Assembly (NCBI RefSeq): GCF_001984125.1
Contig: NZ_MTQL01000006.1
Span: 1,178,001-1,242,000, forward strand
DNA length: 64,000 bases
Direction of reading: 5' to 3'
Source of the DNA: Leifsonia sp. ALI-44-B
GTDB taxonomy: Bacteria; Actinomycetota; Actinomycetes; Actinomycetales; Microbacteriaceae
The notes under the pieces: model-generated
Seen by the model: only the letters and a program-made list of their open reading frames with translations
Databases searched by the model: none
Told to the model about the DNA's origin: nothing
Translations under genes and position numbers: made by a program
Shown: piece after piece, positions 36,855 to 46,259 of the stretch
How the letters are laid out: the number at the start of each line of letters is the position of its first letter
Position numbering within the stretch: the first letter of the stretch is position 1

Positions 36855-37025
36855 TCATGGTTTGGGTTTCGGTTCAGGACGAAGGGCGACGAAGCCGCAT
36901 ACGAACGTGACCATCAGCAGCAAGACGTCCGAGAGCACAAAGCTCCCCCTGAGCGAAAGTACGAGCCAGTAACACGCAAAGTAGGCGAGCCCCGTGAAAA
37001 CGAGGCGCGGAATTCGTCTCGACAT
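36855..37025 (-). CDS. 56-residue membrane protein, unknown
   Basis: Short gene read from ATG 37025 to TGA 36855. It begins MSRRIPRLVFTGLAYFACYW and contains two hydrophobic helices, about residues 9-24 and 32-48, ending in a Pro/Lys tail. Its ATG lies 3 bases after the stop of the secreted-protein gene at 37029-37514, so translation should be coupled. A small two-helix protein after a secreted Cys-containing protein is reminiscent of bacteriocin immunity genes, but nothing else supports that. Confidence 0.55.
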   Translation of the reverse strand: MSRRIPRLVFTGLAYFACYWLVLSLRGSFVLSDVLLLMVTFVCGFVALRPEPKPKP

Positions 37026-37028
37026 GGC

Positions 37029-37514
37029 TCAACCCAGCAAGCTCGCGACAGCGAGAGTACCGACTGACGTGACGACCCCGCAGGTCATGGAATTGCGTGA
37101 ACACCACTTTTGGAGTGCCGTGTACCCCTGCCCGACGACTCCCCAGATGTTGGGACCCGAGCGGCTTTGAGCCGCGAACACGACTTTGCCGTTGATGTAG
37201 AGGCGGTAGTACTGGCCGCATGTGGAGGGATTTCTCCCCGTCCAGTCATATGACTTCGTCATTCCACCCGAGTAGGTGCACGTTGCCCGCGTGTATCCCG
37301 ATGCCATGCGCGTAGTTGGGGCCGGGGATGTCGCAGGCGTCAGGAGCCGGTAAGAACCGTCGCGCTCGACTTCTTCCAGCGTCAATGGCTGAAGGATCAC
37401 CGGGGATGAGCGCTCGCTGGCCTGGGCGTGAGGGACTGTCACTGGGTTCACTACGGTCACGGCAATGACGGCCGCAGAAAGGAGAATGCGTGTAGAAAGA
37501 AGTTGAACGGTCAT
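37029..37514 (-). CDS. secreted Cys-containing protein, unknown
   Basis: 161-residue exported protein. Start ATG 37514 follows GCGAGG. The signal peptide is RILLSAAVIAVTVVNPVTV with a cleavage site after HAQA. The mature part has four Cys (about 79, 99, 138, 145), a Ser/Thr/Tyr/Gly-rich middle (RATCTYSGGMTKSYDWTG) and a glycine-spaced hydrophobic C-terminus (CGVVTSVGTLAVASLLG) that could enter a membrane. No family recognised. Codon use is less G/C-biased than the neighbours. It is coupled to the 56-residue gene. Confidence 0.68.
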   Translation of the reverse strand: MTVQLLSTRILLSAAVIAVTVVNPVTVPHAQASERSSPVILQPLTLEEVERDGSYRLLTPATSPAPTTRMASGYTRATCTYSGGMTKSYDWTGRNPSTCGQYYRLYINGKVVFAAQSRSGPNIWGVVGQGYTALQKWCSRNSMTCGVVTSVGTLAVASLLG

Positions 37515-37857
37515 GGAAACCTCGCTGTTTCGGGGAGCGCCGGAGACGTTCCTAAAACAGTGATATGCCTGCACCCTGACGACCACTTCAGGCTCGGTTC
37601 CGTTGAGGTGCTAGACAACTCGGGCACGACCGTTTTCCACGCAAAATGGCCGATGTGGAACCTTGAGGCAGCCACTTCAGGCGTCGATGGCGCGCCACTT
37701 CGCCCGACCCACGGGGAGACACGCCGCGGTTTTCAAGAGCGCTCACACGGAATCACCGCGACCGGATGCAAATATTCTGATTTTCGACCGGCGAACATCG
37801 CCCTTGGGCCGATAAAGACTTGGGGAAGCGTCCGCACTATCACGCGAGGAGGAGTCG
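37515..37857. other. AT-richer gap, no confident gene
   Basis: 343 bases with lower GC than the rest. A plus-strand open frame ends at 37865 with its TGA overlapping the TTG start at 37858; if used it could begin at GTG 37560 or ATG 37650. Its sequence (HPDDHFRLGSVEVLDNSG ...) is hydrophilic, has no ribosome site I can defend and no family match, so it is not called as a gene. The left end must contain the promoter of the minus-strand gene at 37514. Confidence 0.45.
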
Positions 37858-38055
37858 TTGAGTGAAACGAAAGGCCGCCCACACGGGGCTAGCTGGGCCT
37901 ATTTCCTCATTCTCGCCCCTGCGTTTGGCGCACTCGCCATCTGGAATGGCTCGACGGGGTCAGTCGGTGTTGGCATCGCATTCGCCACCCTGAGCGTTGG
38001 CCTCGCCATCTACGCCCTCCTGAAGCGACGCTCCGCGCGACGCCGCGACCGCTGA
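37858..38055 (+). CDS. small two-helix membrane protein, unknown
   Basis: 65 residues from a TTG start that follows GAGGAGG by 5 bases. Two helices lie at about 14-30 (AYFILILAPAFGALAIW-like region) and 35-54, and the tail is Arg-rich (KRRSARRRDR), giving an N-out or re-entrant hairpin with a cytoplasmic positive end. No family recognised. It ends 15 bases before the convergent beta-glucosidase stop. Confidence 0.5.
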   Translation: MSETKGRPHGASWAYFLILAPAFGALAIWNGSTGSVGVGIAFATLSVGLAIYALLKRRSARRRDR

Positions 38056-38070
38056 CCTCGCGGCCGACGC

Positions 38071-39507
38071 TCAGTCGGGGATGCGGTTGGTGGCGGCGAG
38101 CTCCGAGTACCAGAGGGCAGAGTCCTTGGGGGTGCGCTCGAGCGTGTCGTAGTCGACGCGGACGATGCCGAAACGCTTCGAGTAGCCGTAGGCCCACTCG
38201 AAGTTGTCCATGAGCGACCAGACCTGGTAGCCGCGCAGGTCCACTCCGCGCGACAGGGCCTTGTGTGCGGCCGTGATGTGGCGGCGCAGGTAGTCGGTGC
38301 GGTCGGCGTCGGGCACGCGACCATCCACGACCTGGTCGTCGAAGGCGGCGCCGTTCTCGGTGATCATGAGCGGCAGGTTCGGGTAGGCCGTCGACACGCT
38401 CACGAGCAGCTCTTCGAGGCCAGAAGGGTCGATGTTCCAGCCCATCTCGGTGTGCGGGCCGGGCTGCTCGAGGAATTCGATGTCGGATGCCGCGGGCCAG
38501 GGCGAGACGGACGCTTCACCGTGCCCGTCGGCGCTCTGCTTGGGGCTCACGCCATCCCACACCCGCACGAGGTTGGTGGAGTAGTAGTTGACGCCCAGCA
38601 GGTCGAGGGGCTGCTTGATGAGGTCGAGGTCGCCGTCGTGCACGAAGGACCAGTCGGTGACCTCGCGCGTGTCGGCGATGACATCCGCGGGGTATTCGCC
38701 GTCGAGCAGCGGGCCGAGGAAGACGCGGTTGCCGAGGCCGTCGATGCGGCGAACAGCCTCGGCGCCGGTCTCGCCCTCTGGACGCAGCACGTGCAGGTTG
38801 AGCGTGATGGAGAACTGAGGATCGTTGGTGACGACCTCTTTCAGCGCAGTGACCGCGAGGCCGTGCGCGAGGTTGAGGTGGTGCACGGCCGCGAGGGAGG
38901 CGGCGTAGTCGTTCAGGCCGGGCGCGTGCACGCCGGAGGCGTAGCCCAGGTAGGCCGAGCACCAGGGTTCGTTGAGTGTGGTCCACGTGCCGATGCGGTC
39001 GCCGAAGGCCTCTCCCACGATGCGGGCGTAGTCGGCGAAGGCGTAGGAGGTGGCCCGGTTCGTCCAGCCGCCCTCGTCTTCGAGGGCCTGCGGCAGGTCC
39101 CAGTGGTAGAGCGTGACGATGGGGGTGATGCCGCGTTCGATGAGGCCGTCGATGAGGCGCGTGTAGAACGCGATGCCCTCGGGGTTGGCGGGGCCACGAC
39201 CGGTGGGCTGGATGCGGGGCCACGAGATCGAGAAGCGGTAGGCCTGCAGGTTGAGCGACTTCATCAGGTCGAGGTCGTCGTCGAGGCGGTGGTAGTGGTC
39301 GTCGGCCTGGTCGCCCGTGTCGCCGTTGTGCACTTTGCCGGGCGTGTGGCTGAAGGTGTCCCAGATGGAGGGGCCGCGGCCGCCCTCGTTCACGGCGCCT
39401 TCGATCTGGTAGGACGCCGTGGCGGAGCCGAAGACGAAGTCGGCCGGGAACTGCAGCCCGGCGTTGCGGTAGTCGTCGCGGTAGTCGGTGGTTGCCACAT
39501 CAGTCAT
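38071..39507 (-). CDS. GH1 family beta-glucosidase
   Basis: 478-residue glycoside hydrolase family 1 enzyme that retains configuration when cutting beta-glucosides such as cellobiose. It starts [20 protein letters not shown], typical for GH1. The acid/base Glu is in [13 protein letters not shown] and the nucleophile Glu in [12 protein letters not shown]; the sugar-binding [17 protein letters not shown] follows. No signal peptide is seen, so it is cytoplasmic. It overlaps the ROK gene stop by 8 bases, so it is probably controlled by that repressor. Confidence 0.95.
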   Translation of the reverse strand: MTDVATTDYRDDYRNAGLQFPADFVFGSATASYQIEGAVNEGGRGPSIWDTFSHTPGKVHNGDTGDQADDHYHRLDDDLDLMKSLNLQAYRFSISWPRIQPTGRGPANPEGIAFYTRLIDGLIERGITPIVTLYHWDLPQALEDEGGWTNRATSYAFADYARIVGEAFGDRIGTWTTLNEPWCSAYLGYASGVHAPGLNDYAASLAAVHHLNLAHGLAVTALKEVVTNDPQFSITLNLHVLRPEGETGAEAVRRIDGLGNRVFLGPLLDGEYPADVIADTREVTDWSFVHDGDLDLIKQPLDLLGVNYYSTNLVRVWDGVSPKQSADGHGEASVSPWPAASDIEFLEQPGPHTEMGWNIDPSGLEELLVSVSTAYPNLPLMITENGAAFDDQVVDGRVPDADRTDYLRRHITAAHKALSRGVDLRGYQVWSLMDNFEWAYGYSKRFGIVRVDYDTLERTPKDSALWYSELAATNRIPD

Positions 39508-40849
39508 CGGAGGTGCCTTTCTGTTCGTCGACGGCGGCGGTGCCGTCGGCGCGGGCGTGCGCAGCCCGCTGGTCCATTATTGCAGGGATGAGAGCGCGAT
39601 CATGCCCGCTTGGTTTCGCGCCGGCGCGTCGGGCGAACCGCGCGGGATCGGCGATCACGGCCGAAAACGGCATTTCGGCCGCCCCGATGAGCAGCAGATC
39701 GCTGCCCAGCTCGGCCGACACGATGCTGACGCCCTCCCACGACGCCGCGAGCGTCTGCGCGCCGACCTGGCGCTCGAGATAGGCGGGATCGCATTCGGCG
39801 AGCGCGGCCAGAAACCCTCCCAGCACGACGCGTTCGGGGTTCAAGACGTTGATGGCGTTGCGCAGGGCGACCGACAGGATGTCGAGCTCGCGGCGAATCT
39901 CGGCGTGCACCCGTTCGTCATCCGACCGCCGCAGCGCGCTCGCGAACTCCTCGGGGTCAGCGCCATCGAGCCCCAGCAGGCCGAGCAGCCGCGCGCGACT
40001 GACCTCCTCCTCGAGCGTGCCCCCCGTGGTGGGCGACGACGGGCCGTGCGGCGCCGTGACGAGATTGTGCCCGAACTCGCCCGCGAAACCGTTGAGGCCG
40101 CCGAGGGGCGCACCATTGGCCACCACTCCCCCACCGATGCCCGAGGCGCCGCCGTTGAGGTAGATGAAGTCGTTGTGACCGCGGCCCGCGCCGAAGAGTT
40201 GCTCGGCTTGCGCGCCCAGGCTGGCATCGTTCGCAGCGGAGGCCGCGAGGCCGGTCGCCTCGGCCATCCGCTCGGCAACGGGGGCGTCCCGCCAGCCGAG
40301 GTGGGGGGCCAGGCGCACGAGGCCGTCGCGCGAACGAACGAGGCCCGGAACCGCCACGCCCACGCCGGCGATCTGCCAACCCGGGGCTTCGGGATGCTCC
40401 CGGCGGATGGCGGCGATCGACTCGGCGGCCACGCGCACGGCGTCGTCGACCGACGGCACCTGTGAGACCTCGCGGCGCACGCGCGAGACGACCTCGCCGT
40501 TCATGCGCACGAGGCCGACCGTGATGGCGTCGAGCTCGGGGTTGACGGCGAACGCGACGCACGAGGCATCCGCGCGCACGACCGGCGAGGGGCGGCCCAC
40601 CTGGCCCTGCGTGTCGGGAACGGATTCCGAGACGAGGCCCGCGGCCGCGAGTTCGGCGACGAGTGCGGCGATCGTCGATCTGTTGAGGCCCGTGTGCCGC
40701 GTGAGCTCGGATCTCGACGACGGGCCGTGCCGGTGCACCAATGACAGCACGCGGGACAAGTTGTGCCGGCGCACGGATTCGAGCGTATTGCCGCGACCCG
40801 CGGCGCTCGGCCCCCGTGGCACGCTCGGCTCGCCGGGCGCGGCGGTCAT
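39500..40849 (-). CDS. ROK family transcriptional regulator
   Basis: 449-residue repressor of the XylR/NagC-like ROK group. The N-terminal winged helix reads [40 protein letters not shown]. The kinase-like domain has HLGWRD, an ExGH-type motif in [10 protein letters not shown], and sugar-domain Gly-rich stretches; the typical Cys-rich zinc motif of ROK repressors is not evident. It overlaps the beta-glucosidase gene and is 0.8 kb from divergent xylA. Xylose or a glucoside is the probable inducer; a palindrome before xylA is the candidate target. Confidence 0.9.
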   Translation of the reverse strand: MTAAPGEPSVPRGPSAAGRGNTLESVRRHNLSRVLSLVHRHGPSSRSELTRHTGLNRSTIAALVAELAAAGLVSESVPDTQGQVGRPSPVVRADASCVAFAVNPELDAITVGLVRMNGEVVSRVRREVSQVPSVDDAVRVAAESIAAIRREHPEAPGWQIAGVGVAVPGLVRSRDGLVRLAPHLGWRDAPVAERMAEATGLAASAANDASLGAQAEQLFGAGRGHNDFIYLNGGASGIGGGVVANGAPLGGLNGFAGEFGHNLVTAPHGPSSPTTGGTLEEEVSRARLLGLLGLDGADPEEFASALRRSDDERVHAEIRRELDILSVALRNAINVLNPERVVLGGFLAALAECDPAYLERQVGAQTLAASWEGVSIVSAELGSDLLLIGAAEMPFSAVIADPARFARRAGAKPSGHDRALIPAIMDQRAAHARADGTAAVDEQKGTSDD

Positions 40850-41010
40850 GCGCGGCCCGGCCCGGGCAGCAGACGGCGAGCGGATGTCGTGATCATTAGG
40901 TGGAACCCTATCGAACGGTTGCCGCCTGGCATGCAGCGCCGGCCGATAAGACCGAGAAGACCCGGGAGGGCGGCAGGTCAGGGGGGTGACGGCCTCCCTC
41001 TCGGGCCGGA

Positions 41011-41047
41011 CGCCGAAGGCCGGCGGAACGCACGGGTGCCTTCGGCG
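41011..41047 (-). terminator. inverted repeat after CBS-domain gene
   Basis: CGCCGAAGGC (41011-41020) and GCCTTCGGCG (41038-41047) form a 10-bp stem with a 17-base loop just past the CBS-domain gene stop; no T-run. Confidence 0.5.
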
Positions 41048-41059
41048 AGTGCAGGGCGA

Positions 41060-41476
41060 TCAGCTCGTGCTGATGTCCTCGACCAGGCGCCCCGTGTCGT
41101 CGGACTGCTGCGAGCGCGCGATGTCGGCCTGGCTCAGCATGCCGACGAGGTCGTGCCCGTCGATGACCGGCAGGCGGCGGACGTCGTGTTTGGTCATGGT
41201 CTCGATGGCCTCGTCGATGGTGTCGTCGGCGCCGATGGTGACGGGTTTGCCCTCGCCGAGCGAACCGGCCGTGACCTCGGACGGGTTGCCACCCTCGGCC
41301 AGGCACTTCACGACGATGTCGCGGTCGGTGACGACACCGGCCAGGCGCCCGTCTTCGCCGCAGATCGGCAGGGCTCCGACGTCGAGATCGCGCAGCTTCT
41401 GGGCCACGACGACGAGCGTGTCCCCGGATTGGGCGCATTCGGCACCGGCGGTCATGATCTCTCGAACGGTCGTCAT
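41060..41476 (-). CDS. CBS-domain protein
   Basis: 138 residues made of two CBS domains and little else. The first has [23 protein letters not shown] and [25 protein letters not shown]; the second has [36 protein letters not shown]. Such stand-alone pairs bind adenine nucleotides; many actinobacterial versions respond to stress or dormancy. The role here is unknown. It is divergent from xylA and separated by 171 bases. Confidence 0.9.
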   Translation of the reverse strand: MTTVREIMTAGAECAQSGDTLVVVAQKLRDLDVGALPICGEDGRLAGVVTDRDIVVKCLAEGGNPSEVTAGSLGEGKPVTIGADDTIDEAIETMTKHDVRRLPVIDGHDLVGMLSQADIARSQQSDDTGRLVEDISTS

Positions 41477-41598
41477 AGCGGTTGTCCTTTCTCTCGGAAA
41501 CAGGAGGTGACGCCACGTTACGACGGGCGCCCCTCGACGTCAGGAGGCTTGACAAATTCGGAGGGCGGGAGGGTTGCCGCGGCATCCGATCGGTTATA

Positions 41599-41615
41599 TG
41601 TTGTAACCACCAACA
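41599..41615 (+). promoter_or_regulatory. putative ROK-repressor operator before xylA
   Basis: TGTTG and CAACA arms (41599-41603 and 41611-41615) flank TAACCAC, 33 bases before the xylA start and overlapping a TATATG -10-like box. A TTGACA occurs at 41549. The AT-rich TTGTTGG-type arms fit known xylose ROK operators in general form. Confidence 0.5.
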
Positions 41616-41647
41616 AATCACCAACGACGTTGACAGAAGGAATTCGC

Positions 41648-42838
41648 ATGTCACTCACGCCCACCCGCGACGACAAATTCTCATTCGGCCTCTGGACCAT
41701 CGGCTACAACGGCGCCGACCCGTTCGGCGGCCCCACCCGGCCCCCGCTCGATGTGGTGCACGGCGTTGAGAAACTCTCGGAGCTCGGCGCCTACGGCCTC
41801 ACGTTCCACGACGATGACCTGTTCGCCTTCGGCTCGACGGATGCGGAGCGCCAGACGCAGATCGACCGCCTGAAGGGCGCGCTCGACGACACCGGGATCA
41901 TCGTGCCCATGGTCACCACGAACCTGTTCTCGGCCCCCGTTTTCAAGGACGGCGGCTTCACGTCGAACGACCGCGCCGTGCGACGCTTCGCGCTGCGCAA
42001 GGTGCTGCGCAACATCGACCTGGCCGCCGAGCTCGGGGCCAAGACGTTCGTCATGTGGGGCGGCCGCGAGGGTGCCGAATACGATTCGGCCAAGGACATC
42101 CGCCAGGCGCTCGAGCGCTACCGCGAGGCCGTCAACCTGCTGGGCGACTACGTGACCGACAAGGGTTATGACATTCGCTTCGCGATCGAGCCCAAGCCCA
42201 ACGAGCCCCGCGGCGACATCCTGCTGCCGACGCTCGGCCACGCGCTCGCGTTCATCGAGACGCTCGAGCGACCCGAGCTCGTGGGTGTGAACCCCGAGGT
42301 CGGCCACGAGCAGATGGCGGGCCTGAACTTCGCCGCCGGAATCGCGCAGGCGCTCTACCAGGGCAAGCTCTACCACATCGACCTCAACGGGCAGCGCGGC
42401 ATCAAGTACGACCAGGACCTCGTGTTCGGTCACGGTGACCTGCAGAACGCTTTCGCGCTCGTCGACCTGCTGGAGAACGGCGGCCCCAACGGCGGGCCCG
42501 CCTATGACGGACCGCGTCACTTCGACTACAAGCCGAGCCGCACCGAAGACGAGACGGGTGTCTGGGAGTCGGCCGCGGCCAACATGCGCACCTACCTGCT
42601 GCTCAAGGAGCGCGCGGCATCGTTCCGTGCCGACCCCGAGGTGCAGGAGGCCCTCACGGCAGCCCGCGTGCCCGAGTTGAGCGTCAACACGCTGAACGAC
42701 GGCGAGAGCTACGACGACCTGCTGGCCGACCGCAGCGCTTACGAGGAATTCAACAGCGACGAGTACTTCGGCGGCAAGGGCTTCGGGTTCGTGAAGTTGC
42801 AGCAGCTTGCATTGGAGCACCTGCTTGGCGCGCGTTAG
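41648..42838 (+). CDS. xylA: xylose isomerase
   Basis: 396-residue enzyme converting D-xylose to D-xylulose (and glucose to fructose). ATG 41648 ([19 protein letters not shown]) follows GAAGGA. Motifs of the actinobacterial short type are LTFHDDDL (active His and Asp), [26 protein letters not shown] (metal Glu), [14 protein letters not shown] and [24 protein letters not shown]. Length matches Streptomyces XylA (about 388). It is first in the xylA-xylB unit. Confidence 0.97.
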   Translation: MSLTPTRDDKFSFGLWTIGYNGADPFGGPTRPPLDVVHGVEKLSELGAYGLTFHDDDLFAFGSTDAERQTQIDRLKGALDDTGIIVPMVTTNLFSAPVFKDGGFTSNDRAVRRFALRKVLRNIDLAAELGAKTFVMWGGREGAEYDSAKDIRQALERYREAVNLLGDYVTDKGYDIRFAIEPKPNEPRGDILLPTLGHALAFIETLERPELVGVNPEVGHEQMAGLNFAAGIAQALYQGKLYHIDLNGQRGIKYDQDLVFGHGDLQNAFALVDLLENGGPNGGPAYDGPRHFDYKPSRTEDETGVWESAAANMRTYLLLKERAASFRADPEVQEALTAARVPELSVNTLNDGESYDDLLADRSAYEEFNSDEYFGGKGFGFVKLQQLALEHLLGAR

Positions 42839-42869
42839 AGCTCGCTCTAACCCGCGTCACGCAGGCGCT

Positions 42870-42952
42870 CAAAGGCGGTAGCCCTATGGCGCGGGCGCTT
42901 TGCACCCGCGAAATGCGCGGGCGCTTCGCACCCGCGAAAGGCGGTAGCCCTA
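42870..42952 (+). repeat. duplicated 34-35 bp blocks in the xylA-xylB gap
   Basis: AAAGGCGGTAGCCCTA occurs at 42871 and 42937, and GCGCGGGCGCTTTGCACCCG is repeated nearly exactly at 42889 and 42915. Each GC-rich block can form a GCGGGCGC/GCACCCGC hairpin. Confidence 0.7.
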
Positions 42953-42982
42953 GGGCGGAAGAGCGATTCAGCTCTTCCGCCC
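42953..42982 (+). other. perfect hairpin in the xylA-xylB gap
   Basis: 12-bp stem GGGCGGAAGAGC (42953-42964) and GCTCTTCCGCCC (42971-42982) with loop GATTCA. No T-run follows, so it is more likely an attenuating, processing or stabilising element than a full terminator. Confidence 0.8.
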
Positions 42983-43108
42983 GTCCCGCGGCAGCCTGTG
43001 AACCGCAACCGCCAAGTCGCGCTTCGAAAACCCCGCCATCTCTCTTCCCCACCCCAAACACCCTGTAAACCAAAACCCCGCACCCCCACCCCCGAAAGGC
43101 CCCGACCA

Positions 43109-44509
43109 ATGCCGCTCGTAGCCGGAGTCGATTCCTCCACGCAGTCCTGCAAGATCGTCATCCGCGACGCGGACACGGGCAAGGTCGTCCGCCGCGGCCG
43201 CGCCATCCACCCGGTGGGCACGGAGGTCGACCCGGCGGCCTGGTGGCAGGCCCTGAACGACGCCATCGCCGACGCGGGCGGTCTCGGCGACGTAGCCGCG
43301 ATCTCGATCGCGGGCCAGCAGCACGGCATGGTGGTTCTCGACTCCGAGGGCCGCGTCATCCGCCCCGCCCTGCTCTGGAACGACACCCGCAGCGCGCAGG
43401 CCGCCGCCGATCTCGCGGCCGAAGTGGGCGCCACCCAATATGCCGCCCAGACGGGCGTAGTCCCCGTGGCCTCGTTCACAGCCTCCAAGCTCCGCTGGCT
43501 GCGCGACGCCGAGCCCGAGAACGCCGCGCGCGTCGCCGCTGTGGCGCTCCCCCACGACTGGCTGACGTGGCGCCTGCTCGGCTTCGGCCCGGCCGACGAC
43601 AGCGCGCTCGGCCCCGTGCTCGACGCCCTGACGACCGACCGTTCCGACGCCTCCGGCACCGCTTATTGGTCGGCCATCACCGAGGACTACGACCGAGGTT
43701 TGCTCGAGCGTGCGCTCGGACACGACGCCATCCTGCCGCGCGTGCTGCGCTCCGACGAACGCGCGGGCACCACCCCCGACGGCCTCATCGTCGGTCCGGG
43801 CGCCGGCGATAATGCGGGCGCCGCTCTCGGACTCGACGCGGGCGCGGGCGACGTGGTCGTCTCGATCGGCACCTCGGGCACCGTTTTCGCCGTTACCGAC
43901 ACCGTGTCGACCGACGCGTCGGGAACCGTGGCCGGTTTCGCCGACGCCTCCGGCCGCTACCTCCCTCTCGTCGCGACGCTCAACGCCGCGCGCATCCTCG
44001 ACGCCGTGGCCGGCCTGCTGGGCGTCGACCACGACGAACTCGGGCGGCTCGCGCTCGAAGCCGAGCCCGGCGCTTCCGGCCTGGTATTGCAGCCCTATTT
44101 CGAGGGCGAGCGCACGCCCAACCGACCGGATGCCACGGCCACCCTCTTCGGCCTGACGCTGTCGAGCACCACACGCCCGACGCTCGCCCGCGCGGCCATC
44201 GAGGGCTTGCTGTGCGGTCTCGCCGACGGACTCGACGCCGTGCGCGCCCAGGGCGTCGAGGTGTCGCGCGTGCTCGTCATCGGCGGTGCGGCGCTCAACC
44301 CCGCCGTTCAGGCCATCGCGGCCGAGGTGTTCGCCGAACCCGTCGTGATTCCTCAGCCGGGCGAATACGTGGCGGATGGCGCAGCCGTGCAAGCGGCCTG
44401 GGCCCTGACGGGTTCGCGCCCCTCGTGGCCCGTGGCCACCCTCGCGACGCCCACGCCGAACGCGCAGCCCCTCATTCGGGAGCAGTACGCGGCCCGCCGG
44501 GACGGCTGA
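43109..44509 (+). CDS. xylB: xylulokinase
   Basis: 466-residue FGGY-family kinase making D-xylulose 5-phosphate. ATG 43109 ([18 protein letters not shown]) follows GAAAGG. Motifs: [21 protein letters not shown] (the xylulokinase signature), [22 protein letters not shown] and [10 protein letters not shown], with ATP site [13 protein letters not shown] near the end. Its TGA lies in the first unit of an 8-bp tandem repeat. With XylA it completes xylose entry to the pentose phosphate pathway. Confidence 0.96.
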   Translation: MPLVAGVDSSTQSCKIVIRDADTGKVVRRGRAIHPVGTEVDPAAWWQALNDAIADAGGLGDVAAISIAGQQHGMVVLDSEGRVIRPALLWNDTRSAQAAADLAAEVGATQYAAQTGVVPVASFTASKLRWLRDAEPENAARVAAVALPHDWLTWRLLGFGPADDSALGPVLDALTTDRSDASGTAYWSAITEDYDRGLLERALGHDAILPRVLRSDERAGTTPDGLIVGPGAGDNAGAALGLDAGAGDVVVSIGTSGTVFAVTDTVSTDASGTVAGFADASGRYLPLVATLNAARILDAVAGLLGVDHDELGRLALEAEPGASGLVLQPYFEGERTPNRPDATATLFGLTLSSTTRPTLARAAIEGLLCGLADGLDAVRAQGVEVSRVLVIGGAALNPAVQAIAAEVFAEPVVIPQPGEYVADGAAVQAAWALTGSRPSWPVATLATPTPNAQPLIREQYAARRDG

Positions 44510-44617
44510 TCGGCTGATCGGCTGATCGGCTGATCGGCTGATCGGCTCGACAAGCCTGGCAGGTCTGGCAGGCTCGGCAGGTCCGGCAGGCTCGGCAGGC
44601 TCGGCAGGCCTGGCAGG
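44504..44617. repeat. adjacent 8-bp and 9-bp tandem repeats between convergent genes
   Basis: Five perfect copies of GGCTGATC (44504-44543) begin at the xylB stop. A variant unit GGCTCGAC and AAG follow, then seven 9-bp units of the type (C/T)(C/T)(T/C)GGCAGG at 44555-44617. The glycerate kinase stop lies at 44630. Both arrays fill the whole intergenic space of two convergent genes. Confidence 0.93.
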
Positions 44618-44629
44618 CTCGATATCGAT

Positions 44630-45805
44630 CTACCGTGTGGCCGAGTGGCGCCTGGCGAGTTCGGCTCCGGCGCGGCGCACGTACTCGAGCGGGCCGGCCA
44701 GTGCGGCCTCGAGGCTGCCCGCGAGCTCGACCAACGAGACCGCGTCGTCGAAGAGACCGCTCGGATCATCCGCGATCATCCCCGCGACGAGCAGCGTGCG
44801 CGCATCCTCGGGGGCCAGCCCGGTGACATACGAGGGCACCTTACCGGCCGCCGACTGCGCGTCGTAACGGCCCTCGCCCGTGATGATCACGTCGGCGGAT
44901 GCGGCGGCGGCCGGTAGTCCGATCGCTTCTCCCACCGCGACCGAACCGGCCGCCATCGTGGCGCCCCAGAGGAGCAGCCCGAAACCTGTCCCGCCAGCGG
45001 CACCCGAGCCGGGTTGCTCGGCAAGACGATCCACCTCCGACGCGTCGAGGGCACCGAGGTCACCCCGGGCGGCGGACGAACGGGCCGCGTCGACGAGGCG
45101 TGCGAGCGCCGCATCCAGCACCGCGATGTCGGGCACCGTTGCGCCCTTCTGCGGGCCAAAGACTGCGGCGGCGCCCGACAGGCCACGCAGCGGGTTGGTC
45201 ACGTCGGACAGGATGGCGACACCGCGCGTTGGCAGCCCGCGCACGTCACCGAGGTCGAGCGTCGCGAGCGTCTCGAGGCCCCGCGCTCCCGAGGCGATCG
45301 GCGAACCGTCGTCGGTGAGGAGTCGGGCACCGAGGGCGCTCAGCATGCCCGCGCCACCGTCGGTCGACGAGCTGCCCCCGAGACCAACGAGCACGCGCTC
45401 GGCACCCGCATCGAGCGCGTGCGCGATGGCCTCGCCGAAGCCGTGCGTGTGCGCATCGTGCGGGCGCAGCGGGTCGAGCAGCGTGATGCCGCTCGCCGAC
45501 GCCAGCTCGACGACCGCGGTGCCGTCGGGCAGGAGCAACCAGTCGGTCTCGACGAGCTCGTCATCGGGGCCCGAGACCTGAATGGTGTGCCGAGCCGCAC
45601 CGGGAACGGCGGCCGCGAAAGCCTCGACCGTGCCCTCTCCGCCATCCGCCATGGGCAGCAGGACGAGTTCGTCGCCGGGGCGCACTTCGTGCCATCCGGC
45701 CGCGATCTCTTCGGCGACCTCGGTGGCGGTAGCCGTGCCCTTGAACGAGTCGGGCGCGATCACGACGCGCACCCCCTGCTGTTGTGCAACTGACGTCATC
45801 GTCAT
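44630..45805 (-). CDS. glycerate kinase
   Basis: 391-residue glycerate kinase of the GarK/GlxK type, phosphorylating D-glycerate to 2-phosphoglycerate (or 3-phosphoglycerate). The start VVIAPDSFKGTATATEVAEEI is the family signature, followed by LPMADGGEGTVEAF and ALDAGAERVLVGLGGSSSTDGGAG; ITGEGRYDAQSAAGKVP is near the end. It is alone on its strand. It supports growth on glycerate or glyoxylate; no pathway partner is nearby. Confidence 0.95.
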   Translation of the reverse strand: MTMTSVAQQQGVRVVIAPDSFKGTATATEVAEEIAAGWHEVRPGDELVLLPMADGGEGTVEAFAAAVPGAARHTIQVSGPDDELVETDWLLLPDGTAVVELASASGITLLDPLRPHDAHTHGFGEAIAHALDAGAERVLVGLGGSSSTDGGAGMLSALGARLLTDDGSPIASGARGLETLATLDLGDVRGLPTRGVAILSDVTNPLRGLSGAAAVFGPQKGATVPDIAVLDAALARLVDAARSSAARGDLGALDASEVDRLAEQPGSGAAGGTGFGLLLWGATMAAGSVAVGEAIGLPAAAASADVIITGEGRYDAQSAAGKVPSYVTGLAPEDARTLLVAGMIADDPSGLFDDAVSLVELAGSLEAALAGPLEYVRRAGAELARRHSATR

Positions 45806-46025
45806 TCTCCGGGCCGAGCGCGCGCTTCACGGCGCGACTCGGCCTTCTGCGCGACGGGCGCGCCTTGCGGGACAAAGGAGCGAAACACGAATGCCGAGCG
45901 GGCATTGGTTTCGCGCGCCAGTCTAGCGAGCGGCTCGGGTCACGACGCGCTCAACGAGCGTGACGCGACTGCATGGAGTGGGCGAGACGGTCGATGAGCG
46001 GATTTCGGTCAGCGCGCCGGTTCAG

Positions 46026-46259
46026 TCAGCGCGCCGCGCGGCGCCGGGACGCAAGCGACTCGACGGCGGTCGAGAAATCGTCGAAGGTGCGCACACCGGC
46101 GGGATCGGCCAGCGGCAGAACGGCGAAGCCGCTGCCGGAGCGCTCGACGAAACCGAGCACGGCGGTACCATCCGCTTCGTCGATAGAGGGATCACTGACG
46201 CGCCAGCCATCGCCGGGGATCGGGATGACTGTCAGGGCGACACCGTCTCGCGTTTTCAC
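46026..46259 (-). CDS. small hypothetical protein
   Basis: 77 residues from GTG 46259, starting VKTRDGVALTVIPIPGDG. The GTG overlaps the TGA of the gene upstream (GTGA), so the two are coupled. Soluble, with no membrane segment or recognised family; the C-terminus is Arg-rich (SLASRRRAAR). Confidence 0.6.
   Translation of the reverse strand: MKTRDGVALTVIPIPGDGWRVSDPSIDEADGTAVLGFVERSGSGFAVLPLADPAGVRTFDDFSTAVESLASRRRAAR

Noticed and set aside
37560-37865. Possible plus-strand gene ending in the TTG start of the 65-residue gene
   Set aside because: No defensible start with a ribosome site, mixed codon use and no family match. It is described in the gap entry, not called.
44504-44617. CRISPR or attachment-site origin of the tandem repeats
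   Set aside because: Units are only 8 and 9 bases with no spacers, and no integrase or Cas gene is near.
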